Source: Silene conica
Taxonomy: Eukaryota; Streptophyta; Magnoliopsida; Caryophyllales; Caryophyllaceae
Length of the DNA stretch: 64,000 nt
NCBI GenBank assembly: GCA_029255685.2
Contig: CM055317.2
Span: forward strand, 20,778,501-20,842,500
Direction: 5' to 3'
Shown here piece by piece: positions 1 through 9,378 of the stretch. The notes under the pieces were generated by a model. It made no database searches, had not been told where the DNA came from, and saw only the letters and a program-made list of their open reading frames with translations. A program made the position numbers and the translations under genes. Position 1 is the first letter of the stretch, and every line of letters starts with the position of its first letter.

Positions 1-156
1 GATTTGGGTCTCGGAATTGTTTACTTAATTGGGTAAGAGATCATTAAGTAAATAACTAATTTAAACTTGTTTAAATTTTATTTTGATTACAAGTTTTTAA
101 ATGATATTGTTTTAAATTCCTTCATTTTTATTGTAGTTTAATTTTCAACATCGTCA

Positions 157-1108
157 ATGGTAACCAACGCTCCACCTCTCACTAATGTATCATGGCTTCG
201 ATCCTTTATGGATCGTTGCAAACTCGATAAGCATGGTTCCAATTTTAAAGATTGGGATGCGCAATTACTTTTGGCCGCTCAAGGTGACGATAAGACTCGT
301 TACCTCTCCGAAGCCGCTCCTCCCGCTCCGACCGCTCGTTCCGCGGTTCAAACTCGTGAGGCCTATGAAGCCTACATGAAAGAGTCATCCGCTCTTAAAA
401 ATGTGCTTATCTTCTCCATGGAGCCGGATCTCCAAAGGAGTATGATCAAGTTAACCACATCATATGAGATATATACCAAACTTGCGACAATGTTTTCACA
501 AACTCCAAGGGTGATTCAATATGAGGCGGCTTCCGCCTCTTCGATATTTGCTTGAAGGAGGGACAAAAGATAAGCCCTCATGTACTCAAATTAGTTGAGT
601 TCGCGGAGACTCTAAAGTTGCAAGGAGTTGATGTTCCCGACTCACTCATCATTGACCGAGTTCTTCATTCTCTCAATAAGGCGAAATCGTGTGCTCAATT
701 CCGAGTGAATTTCAACATGCGAAATCAAGAGACCACATTGGATGAATTGCATAAGATGTTTGTCCAAGCCGAGAGGGACATGAGACTTCATGAAAGTTCC
801 ACTAAGGATGTCTTGACATCGAGAAGAAAGGGAAAGGCAACTTCAAGAGGAATGCCTTCAAAGGCAAGGGCAAGAAAACGTTCAAGCCCAAACCGGCCAA
901 AGAAAAGACCTTTTCGAAAGGCGCTTCCACCTCATCTTCAAAATCTGAAGACAAGTGCCACTATTGCACGAGGTTAGGACATTGGAAACGTAATTGCCCC
1001 AAATACTTGACCGACCTCAAAAATGGAAAGGCAACCGCTGTAGGTGATACTTCTCGTTCAAAATTCATGTTATTTTGTCAACTTATGTATAGTGATACAA
1101 ATTGTTGA
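157..1108 (+). pseudogene. Copia-type gag with zinc knuckle, frameshifted
   Basis: This is the gag of the gag-only element. The first part (157 to about 545) has the layout of the Copia gag-polypeptide/UBN2 family. It shifts frame near 540-550 and continues in another frame to about 830, then shifts again. The end encodes a CCHC knuckle, CHYCTRLGHWKRNC, near 956-997, and stops with TGA at 1106-1108. At least two frameshifts make this copy non-functional. The knuckle would bind RNA in a working copy. The TGA soon after the knuckle, with no pol frame after it, suggests that gag ended as a separate protein. Confidence 0.8.
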
Positions 1109-3462
1109 TTTTACCCTTTTTAATTGTTTTAAAGGGTCACCTCCTAATGACAAAGGCAAGGAGAAGGAAGCATGAAGTTCCTTACATGGATGGCTATGGT
1201 AGCATCCAAATTGATTGAAGACTTAAGAGCTTGGCTCTAATTTTCATTATTGTCTTCTTTCATATTTTGCATTTTATTTCCTAGAACAATTTATTTTCTT
1301 GTAAGACAAGGATTTGAATCCTAAACAATGGTTGTATTTTGGATATTAGTGACTTGGTTTTCAACCCAGGTCACTACTTTTGTTCTTAATCGAATTATTG
1401 ATTCCTAAAATAAATTGTATAACTTGTCGAACATGAATCAAAGTGATCTCTATAAATCACTAGATAAAAACCATGAAACGTTCATTATAAAATAACATTG
1501 ATACGATCAATATGAAGAATCAAAGTGTTGATTAATTAAAAACGAGAAAACACACCTCTAAGAGAAAAAATATTCAATCAAAATGAATATTAGTTCATTA
1601 TAAGATGATCATTTTAAGTGAAAATGAGAATGTATTCATCACACCTATAAAACTTTTCGAACATTCACATACATTGGTTATATCGAAAAATACTATCCTT
1701 ATACAAATAAAGGTTATTTTTAAAGGATAGAGTGAGAGAAATTATTTCGCCCGCAAACCAATGATATAAATGTAGGATCTTAAAGAAGAATCCTATATGG
1801 GAGTCTTAAGAAGAACCCTGAATGAATAAATAAAAGAAACTACGAGAGGACACTGAAGAAACTACGGGAGGACACAAGAGGAAATGTTCCTTATGTTCAT
1901 TGTTTCAGAGAAAGGATTATAGAAACCCCGTATGAAAAGGGAAAAAACGTTTCCTTAAATAATGATTTTTCTAAAATTATAAGATAAAAGAGAAGAAATC
2001 ATATCAATTCTCTCGATGTAATTATAAGGGAATATCATGTCATATTCGTCTCAAGGAAACGAAGACATGAAACAAGTGATGTTGATTGAATGGAAGTAGA
2101 CCACTATAGGGATAGTGATACTGGTTCAAGTAGAAGCAAATGAATAACATGCGTGAAGTGAAAAGTTCATTTAAGAAATATCAATCGCTATAAAAGGAGT
2201 GATGTTGATTTTAGTGGGAGCGATATTCATTAGAGAAATGAACGTATCATTTAGAGAGAATGTTGATTCTTTAAAGTGTAAAGAATAAGAAGTTCTCAAT
2301 TCTAGATGAACAAAATATCATATATCATAGGATGATGAAGCTTCACGGGAAGGTACCTATTAGAATTCAAAATCGTTGGTTACATTATTCATATTGATGA
2401 ATGTGAACCTAAAACTTTTTGATTAAAATTGCCAAGATGATTGAAAATATTGGAGTAATGAAATCATTAATAACTACAATATAGATTTCAGTACATAAGT
2501 GACGATACGTCACGAGTTATAAGATAACAGTGGGAGCTTCCCTCAGGAAAGGAAACTCAAGATCTAGAATGAGTTCTAGATGTACTCAAATAAGATCATA
2601 TTATGTGAGATAATATGAGCTGGAAGGAGACCAAAATTTGTAGGTTTTGAAAACATGAATAAAGGGTTTATTCGATTTGATGATCATGTATCAAATGCTA
2701 TGGAGCAGTATTGACTGTCTTAGCATGACAATGTCATTTGAGTTATATTAACTCTCAATGTTAGATACTTTGTCAAAATCCAAATGGGTTGTAAGAGACA
2801 ACTTTGAACCCCATAAAGTGAACTGGATTGACTTAGTATAGCCCTTGGCCGCTTACATGAGGTGACATCTCAAAGCGGCTGGAATGTGAGGCGACTGATG
2901 GCAAGTTTAAATGCCATAGAGTCATATATGATGACTAGTCGATCACATAGACAGACTGCAAGAAACACTCTGTCGGGCAAAGTGACCGCTTATAGAGTTC
3001 TGGAAATTTTATGATAGCCGGGTCGTGGCAAGAGCTACTATAGTATTCTTATGAGTCAATTCTTAGACTAAAGACTACTCTCCCAAGATGGTACAGTTTT
3101 GGCATAACCTTGATCCATTCTCTACGACTTTTCGTAACTGGAGTCAAATGGGATTGCTTTGGGTTGTGACTGACTGTAGCTACCTAAAGGGATAGTGCGA
3201 TAGAAATTGTCCACCCTTTGTCAGGGTTGTTCAAATCTCAAGGCCACTCGAGGAGAAGTTAACTGAAAATGCGTGGCCACGCTCGGAAGGTAATATCTAT
3301 GGTAGATAATTTCGGTCAAACAGTTATTCTCCAGATCGAGGAAACCACTCATGATATGATCGAATGCAAGTACGACCTCAGATAGACACCTTGCATTGAG
3401 TGGGAGATTGTAATAGGACAAGAGAATTGGTGACGCACACTTGTCGAGGACAAGTGGGAGAT
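1109..3462 (+). other. Non-coding internal region of the gag-only element
   Basis: About 2.35 kb between the gag stop and the 3' LTR. It is AT-rich, has no long open frame on the plus strand, and I found no pol motifs by eye. The last stretch repeats GTGGGAGATTGT at about 3400 and just before the LTR at 3454-3465, a purine-rich tract suitable as a polypurine primer. A short minus-strand open frame at 3221-3559 is treated as chance. Confidence 0.6.
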
Positions 3463-4705
3463 TGTTGGGAAATGTGTCCTCAACAATATATAGTGCGATC
3501 ACATAATTAAATCTCATGACGAGAATGCGCAAGGGATGATACACAATTATATTAGTCAACTGACCAACATTAATCGGTAATGATTGGCTAGCTAGAATTT
3601 GACATTACTGTCGTGTGACGGTGGTGGTCAGTTGATCCCTTTAGGTCACACCTATAGGACAATTCCCTTAAATGATTAACTGATCAAATGTATATTGATA
3701 CGAGTTGATCATATTCCTTAAACTCGTATACCGAGAAATCAGAGGTTAAATCTTATTGTAAGATTTATGTTTATAATTGAAACGTGTCAATTATCAAACA
3801 TTGAACGATATTTTATAATATCGTAATTAGAATGAATCGGGTTGAAAATTATTACAAAGGTTGTAAATCGTATTGACGATTATTGATAATAACCATTTTA
3901 TATTAAAGTAATTTTGAATTACTTGTCAATTTATTAAATATGATTTATTTAATTTACAAATGATATTTATTTGATAAATATGCATTTTAAATTAAAATCA
4001 ATTGTTACTTATTTTAATGTGACACTTTAGATGTCACACATGTACAATTGATCAAATGACGATTATAAAATGGAGTCCATATTGTAGGGGTGCCGGTTTT
4101 ATGAGGCATGTTTTAAGGGTTGGTTTTGTGTGTTAATTACACCCTTAATGCAATGATTATAGGTTGCCTTGAGAATTAAAGCTAGTGCCACCCTAATAGC
4201 CTTGAAAAGGGAAAATGTTCCCCTTTGCTTCTTTCTATGGCCGGCCACCCCATTGCCAAGGCAACCCACTTAAAGCTTGTGATTTTACTCATAATTTATT
4301 CATTCTAATTTTTACAAGATTTTCTAGAGAGAAAAATTTATCCAACAAACCTCAAAAATTATTATATGATAATACTAATATACGGTTTACTATAGTGATA
4401 GTATTAGTTTTATTATAAGATAAAAGATAATAAGCTAAGTTAAGGAAAACCGATTCTTGTACTAACATACCTCAAAGTTTCGGTTATTTAAGGGTGTCTT
4501 GGGTGCATCTTGGAGGAGGTGTTCTCTTTGAATACTAAGGAGGATCATCCTTGCATTGGTTTTGTCGGATTGTAAGTAATTCGAGTCCTATTTCCGCATA
4601 TTTGTACTAGCATGCATAAGATCTAAAATATAATAATTAAAATGTTAATTATCAACTTTTTAGTATGACTAATATTATTAGGTTATGAGATATTTAAACC
4701 CAACA
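3463..4705 (+). repeat. 3' LTR of the gag-only element
   Basis: 1243 bp LTR bounded by short inverted repeats TGTTGGG and CCCAACA, preceded by a purine-rich tract GTGGGAGAT. LINE coding sequence starts directly after it. The next five bases, TTTCC, would be the target duplication; the matching copy would lie outside the window. Confidence 0.8.
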
Positions 4706-5534
4706 TTTCCGAGACTGTGATTTTGTCTCTAGACTATGGGCGGGGTCAATTTTAGGAATTAGAGTTGAGTATAGCCCTTACATGAATGCTTCAGATTGGA
4801 TTATGGGGTGGATTGGATACTTCCAGAAGTTGGATGGGGGAGGATTGTATTAGATTTTTTGTGGCTATCTTTGGCATATTTGGAAGTACCGTAATGCTCT
4901 CATTTTTAAAGGGGAAGATGTGCCTCTGGAAATCTGTTTTAGAAATATTAATGGGGATGTTGCGGATATCATAAAGGCCGATAATTCACACCAGAAACTG
5001 CTTCCAAATCAGGATATACCGCCTCTTACTTTGGTGGGACATCATAATGACTCATCTCGCTCCTGGATTAAGGTGGGTTTCCCTATCAACCTCATTAACC
5101 CGGAGTCTAGATGTGTAGTATTTCACGCCAAAGTCGATGCTAGTTGGAAAACCAATCTGGAAGCTGTTATTGGTTTTGTCATTTATGATGCCCAGGGGAT
5201 CGTCTTTTTCTGGTTCTCCCAAAAATTAAGGGCAGAATTTGCTCTTCAAGCAGAAGCTCGGGGACTTAAGATGGTTCTGGAGTAGGGCCAAAAACCAATA
5301 TATTTTTCACCTTCGAATCTCTTCAGACTGCCTCAATTTAGTTATGTCCATTGCAGGTTCTATGAGTATGGATCAGCTTATTAAAGGAATCGTGGACGAA
5401 TGTAACCTTTTGTTCTTCTCTTTTCACTGTCTTAGTGTGTCTTTTTATTCCTAGGAGTCTAAACTATGTAGCTCGTAATTTAGCCAAAAAGGCTATCCTC
5501 GTGTAATATACTTTCTGTACCATTGACAAAAAAA
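4706..5534 (+). mobile_element. LINE (L1-like) 3' part: zf-RVT and RNase H-like remnant
   Basis: From the first bases after the LTR the translation reads FRDCDFVSRLW, typical of the zinc-binding zf-RVT region after plant L1 reverse transcriptases. A stop falls in frame at about 4850. The frame at 4920-5285 carries an RNase H-like (RVT_3) segment with VDASWKTN and LQAEARGL, and later NYVARNLAKKA (about 5464-5496), the usual end of this domain. The fragment ends in a short A-rich tail near 5527-5534. It is a dead 3' fragment; the gag-only LTR element inserted into it. Confidence 0.75.
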
Positions 5535-6046
5535 AGAATTTTCTAAGTATGGTAATGATGGGTTGAAATTTCTATTTCTAATGATATATCCTTCCTTAAT
5601 TGACATATTAACACGTGCCCACTATAAAAACCAATAAAGTATTTACACATCGCACGCAACTTATTATCTCGCCAATCAGGATTACTAATAACTGATCTAA
5701 CTCGATTGAGTACAACACATTTCGGTCGAGTTGAGGCTTACTCGACTGAGTCCAGTCCAACTCAGTCGCGTAACACCAACAGGTGCACGTTTTTCTTCAA
5801 TTTGCTTCTTCTAATCACTCCTTGCATGCTTCCTGCGCATATGCATATTATCTCAAAACTATACAAATATCGTGCATTTGTTGAGCGATATCATATAAAG
5901 CTAGTATGTATATCATTTCAACCAACTTTAAATATAGCTTAAATTTGAAAATGGGGAAACAAGGTGAGAGAAGTGCGGGGGTAACAAAAGTACGGTAAAA
6001 CTCCCCTTAATGAGGTTTGACACTCGTGCATTCCCATCACTTGAAT
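5535..6046. other. Intergenic, nothing recognised
   Basis: AT-rich stretch between the LINE tail and the MITE cluster. A small open frame at 5706-5942 has no recognisable features and is treated as chance. Confidence 0.5.
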
Positions 6047-7380
6047 CTAAGGGTAATTAATCCTAGTCTTGAGATAAGACTTTAGCAAGTCTCAAGACAA
6101 GACTCACTCAAAATTACCAATAATTTACCAAAGTTTTAACAAAGTTTTAAGTTGAGTCTTAGAAATCCAAGACTCAACTTAGGGTAACATTAGCAGTAAG
6201 ACTCACCAAAGTCTTAAGACTCTACCACATCAGCTTTCCACTAACTTTTATTATTATTCTATTGTTTAGGCCCACTGCTGATTCACCTCAGACTTTATAC
6301 ATTATCCCTCAAACTCACCTCAGGCTCTACTTTTCCACTACACTTTTCTTATCGAATTTTAGATAAACAGGAAAATAATAATACTCTAACACATGGTAGC
6401 CATTTATTGTTTTTTTTTTTTTTTTTTTTTTTGGGGACGAGGGGTTCATTCCCCCGGGCCCATGCATTACCGCACCACCACATGGACCAGTAAACCACCC
6501 CTTTGGGAGCTGCAGTGACCAAGTGGTCATCGCCCCAGCTGGTAATCGAATCTGAGACCTCTCAACTCCTGCATTTCTACAAGCTTTAAGGTTTAACTCT
6601 GTTACCACTGGACTGACTCCTGCATTTCCACTTGGTATTTCTGCAGTGGCCAAGTAGCCATTTATTGTTAGTCATTTATAAAACGGTGGGGTCAAGACTT
6701 TTGCCGAATCTTAAGGATAAGATTATTGGTAGTCTTGAGACAAGACTTTAGCAAATCTTGAGACAAGACTCACCCAAAACTATCAATAATCTACCCAAAT
6801 CTTAACAAAGTCTTAAATTGAGTTTTGAAAATTCAAGACTCGATTTTGGTTGAGTCTTGACCCCACTTTCCATTGAAATTATCCAATGAGTGAGTGCCAT
6901 GTGTCATTTCTTTTTGTAAAAGAGAAAGTTATGTAAAAAAAGTAAAGTCTGAGGTAAGTCTGATGGATAATGTATAAAGTCTGAGGTGGGTTTAGGGTGA
7001 GTCTGAACAATAAAAAAATAATAAAAATTAGTGGAAAGCTGACGTGATAGAGTATTAAGACCTTGGAAAATCTGACGGATAATGTTACCCTAAGACTTCG
7101 TCAAAACTTGAGTAGATTATTGGGTGTCTTGAGTGAGTCTTATCTGAAGACTTATGTAAGTTTTGAAAATATCCAGTGATGAGTGGTTGCCATGTGTCAT
7201 ATCTTTTTTTGTAAAAGAAAAATGTAAAAAAAAGTAAAGTTTGAGGTGAGTCTTACGGATAATGTATAAAGTATGGGGTGGGTCTGGGATGAGTCTCAAC
7301 AATAAAGAAATAATAAATGTTAGTGAAAAGCTGATGTGTCACAGTCCTAAGAGTTTGGAAAGTTTTAATCTTACCCTAAG
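6047..7380. mobile_element. Cluster of related MITE copies in inverted and direct order
   Basis: The block opens with CTAAGGGTAA (6047-6056) and closes with TTACCCTAAG (7371-7380). Inside are at least three copies of one unit. The copy at about 6176-6335 reads forward; reverse-complement copies lie at about 6945-7095 and 7235-7380, sharing words such as CAGCTTTCCACTAA and CTTTATACATTATCC. A second motif rich in AAGACTC and GTCTTGAG occurs at 6060-6180, 6690-6860 and 7090-7165. The inverted copies could fold into long hairpins. Superfamily is uncertain; no clean target duplication was found for the whole block. Confidence 0.65.
6412..6653 (-). mobile_element. tRNA-derived SINE with 16-bp target duplication
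   Basis: Read on the minus strand, a unit of about 242 bp has an A-box-like GTCCAGTGGTAAC, a B-box-like AGATTCGATTACC about 45 bp further on, a tRNA-unrelated body, and a poly(A) tail (plus-strand T run from 6411 to about 6432). It is flanked by a perfect 16-bp direct repeat, GTAGCCATTTATTGTT, at 6396-6411 and 6654-6669. Pol III promoter boxes, A tail and long target duplication together identify a SINE. It inserted into the MITE cluster and so is younger than it. Confidence 0.88.
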
Positions 7381-7803
7381 ACCTTTGAACAAGGTTGAAC
7401 GTGGTTGAATATATGAATTCGAGCAAAATATTGCACGGATTTGAAGTCTCAAGTTATATAAGCGCATATTAAGTGTAGTGTGAGATATACCATAAAATAC
7501 ACTAATGAAGCTCGTTTCTTTCTGGTTTAATTTCAGCTCATTTCAATTTTGCTTGGCTATATTCCGTTAGGTTTTATTTACGTTTAATCAATTATGTTTA
7601 ATTAATCTCTTCAAAAATTAACTTTTAATTCAACTAAATTCCCTTCACGTCAGTCCCACACAATTTAGTTCAATTAAGTTTTAATTCAATTACAATTTAG
7701 CTCGTTTCAGCCGAAAAGAACAGGACCTAAGTAGTACAGTAAATAACAAAAAAAAATGAAAATTAAAAAAACTAAAATAAACACCTCTTATTTGAAGGCC
7801 ATA
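7381..7803. other. Intergenic, nothing recognised
   Basis: AT-rich DNA between the MITE cluster and the hAT element. No coding or repeat structure was found by eye. Confidence 0.5.
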
Positions 7804-7811
7804 CCCATACA

Positions 7812-9077
7812 CTAGGTTGCACGGACACGGCAAAATTTTCGCCTCCGCGTGTCCGACACGTGTCGGACACGGACACGCGTGGGACACGACTCCATACGTG
7901 TCAGACACTTCAAAAACCGTGTTGCCGGTTTTTTTTAAAGTCACGCGTGTCGGACACGGTTTATATGTCTCGGACACGGTCCGTTTTGGGTGGGACACAG
8001 CTAAAACAACAAAATCACACAAATCTGATTCTAATTTCTAATTCTAAACAACCTGACTTCCTCAAGCCTAATTCTAAACAAAGCCACCAACATCCTCTCT
8101 CCCCTCACCGGCCGCCCTCACTTTGCCTCGCCGGCCGCCGCCTCCACTTTGCCTCGCCACAGTCCTGGTCATTCCGTCCCCTAATTTCTTATTTATTATT
8201 CAAAATAAAATTAAAAGAAAGGAGCATGTGAGATACTGAGATGTAACGAATGACGAAAACAAGTACGGAGTGGTGTTGTTACCTTACTGGACTTCCTATG
8301 TGGCTATGTGTTGTTGAAATGTATCGAGTGATTTTGTTACCTTACTGGAGTTCTTATGTGTTGTTTAGATACATAGCTTATATCATTGGAACTTGGAAGG
8401 ATGCATAGATTATAGGAAGTAGTTTAGAGCAAGTGCAATGGTGAGCTAATGCACTATTAGCTTGAATGACCACATCATATATTTTAAGCTATATCATTTT
8501 AAGCAACAATTGCAAACAATGGTTTCAAGCTAGCTTAAATGTTCCCACATGAAAAAAAAATTCCAACTTTTATTTTTAAATAATTATTTTTTATAAAAAC
8601 TTTAATTTGATAGGTTGAAATTTTGGAAAGGTCCATTTGAGCTAGTAGCTTAATGGGGCTACTAGCTTGATTTAAGCTAATCCAAAAGTAGAGGTACAAT
8701 GGTTTGGCTACTAGCTTATAACTTTTCATATTTGCAAGCAAGTCCCTTAGCTAAACCATTGCACTTGCTCTTATAAACTATTTCTGGTTTTTATTTATTT
8801 TGTAAGACTTCAATGTTTATTTAAAGGTTGGTTGTAATTTGGATTTTTTTAAATTGTAAGACATATTTGATTTTGACGTATAAAACATTAGTATTGGTTT
8901 TCATTTTAGGACTTTGTTACCTTTAAATGACCAAAGTTTAGACGTTGGTTTTAATGGACTTTAAATTCCCTTTATTTTAACATGTATATTGACTTTTTTT
9001 TTACCGTGTCCCGTGTCCTACAAAAAACCAAATTCCGTGTCCGTGTCCGTGTCCGTGTCCGTTTCCGTGCAACCTAG
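7812..9077. mobile_element. Non-autonomous hAT element, 8-bp target duplication CCCATACA
   Basis: Terminal inverted repeats CTAGGTTGCACGGA and TCCGTGCAACCTAG bound a 1266-bp unit, flanked by perfect 8-bp duplications CCCATACA at 7804-7811 and 9078-9085. An 8-bp duplication is the mark of hAT elements. Subterminal DNA is full of GTGTCCG-type words in both orientations (7824-7996 and 9006-9065). No transposase is encoded. A tandemly repeated GC-rich segment near 8100-8160 may be captured DNA. It ends about 300 bp upstream of the NUP155 start codon, so it forms part of that gene's upstream region. It contains a Harbinger-type MITE. Confidence 0.9.
8427..8770. mobile_element. PIF/Harbinger-type MITE nested in the hAT element
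   Basis: 344-bp unit with terminal inverted repeats GAGCAAGTGCAATGG and CCATTGCACTTGCTC and 3-bp duplications TTA at 8424-8426 and 8771-8773. Internal copies of AGCTTA/TAAGCT words recur throughout. TTA target and size fit Tourist-like MITEs. It inserted after the surrounding hAT element. Confidence 0.88.
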
Positions 9078-9229
9078 CCCATACATAATATATGTCATAA
9101 TGAGACTATTTCAAGAGAATTAGTGAATATTAAAAACAAAGAACACTTAATAATACGACCCTAAAACCCCAAAAATTGAGGTTTCTAAACATCTACCGCG
9201 CTCTTTCCCTCCCACTTGAACAAACACAC

Positions 9230-9378
9230 TCTCCTCCCGTAAGCGCCGGAACAACGCAAATTCCCAATTTCACGTCCTATGAACAAACCCTAACTGAAAA
9301 TTTTCGATTAGGTTTTGGTTGGAGCTCTTCATATAAAGGGGCAATTCAAATCTGAAACCTCGCAATTTGAAACCAGTA
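9230..9378 (+). promoter_or_regulatory. NUP155 proximal promoter / 5' UTR with telo-box
   Basis: Between the hAT element and the start codon lies an AAACCCTAA telo-box (9285-9293), common in promoters of plant housekeeping genes. TATAAAG at 9332-9338 is probably too close to the start codon to be the core TATA box. Functional assignment is inference. Confidence 0.35.

Larger units (their letters stand above)
1..4705 (+). mobile_element. Copia-like LTR element with gag only (TR-GAG-like), 5' end outside window
   Basis: The window opens inside an LTR retrotransposon. A gag region with a CX2CX4HX4C zinc knuckle lies at 157-1108, about 2.35 kb without recognisable pol follows, and a 3' LTR runs 3463-4705 with ends TGTTGGG and CCCAACA. 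No protease, integrase, reverse transcriptase or RNase H motif is seen between gag and the LTR. This layout fits the non-autonomous TR-GAG class known in plants, which would need pol from a partner. It sits inside a LINE that resumes at base 4706. The 5' LTR and primer binding site lie before base 1, so completeness cannot be judged. Confidence 0.75.

Noticed and set aside
7690-8231. Frames with GHG and SDT repeats
   Set aside because: They are translations of the GTGTCCG subterminal repeats of the hAT element.
9000-9065. CRISPR-like short repeats (GTGTCC)
   Set aside because: No regular repeat-spacer layout; these are transposon subterminal repeats in a plant genome.
9332-9338. TATAAAG as the NUP155 core TATA box
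   Set aside because: It is about 41 bp before the ATG, leaving almost no 5' UTR; the start site is probably further upstream.
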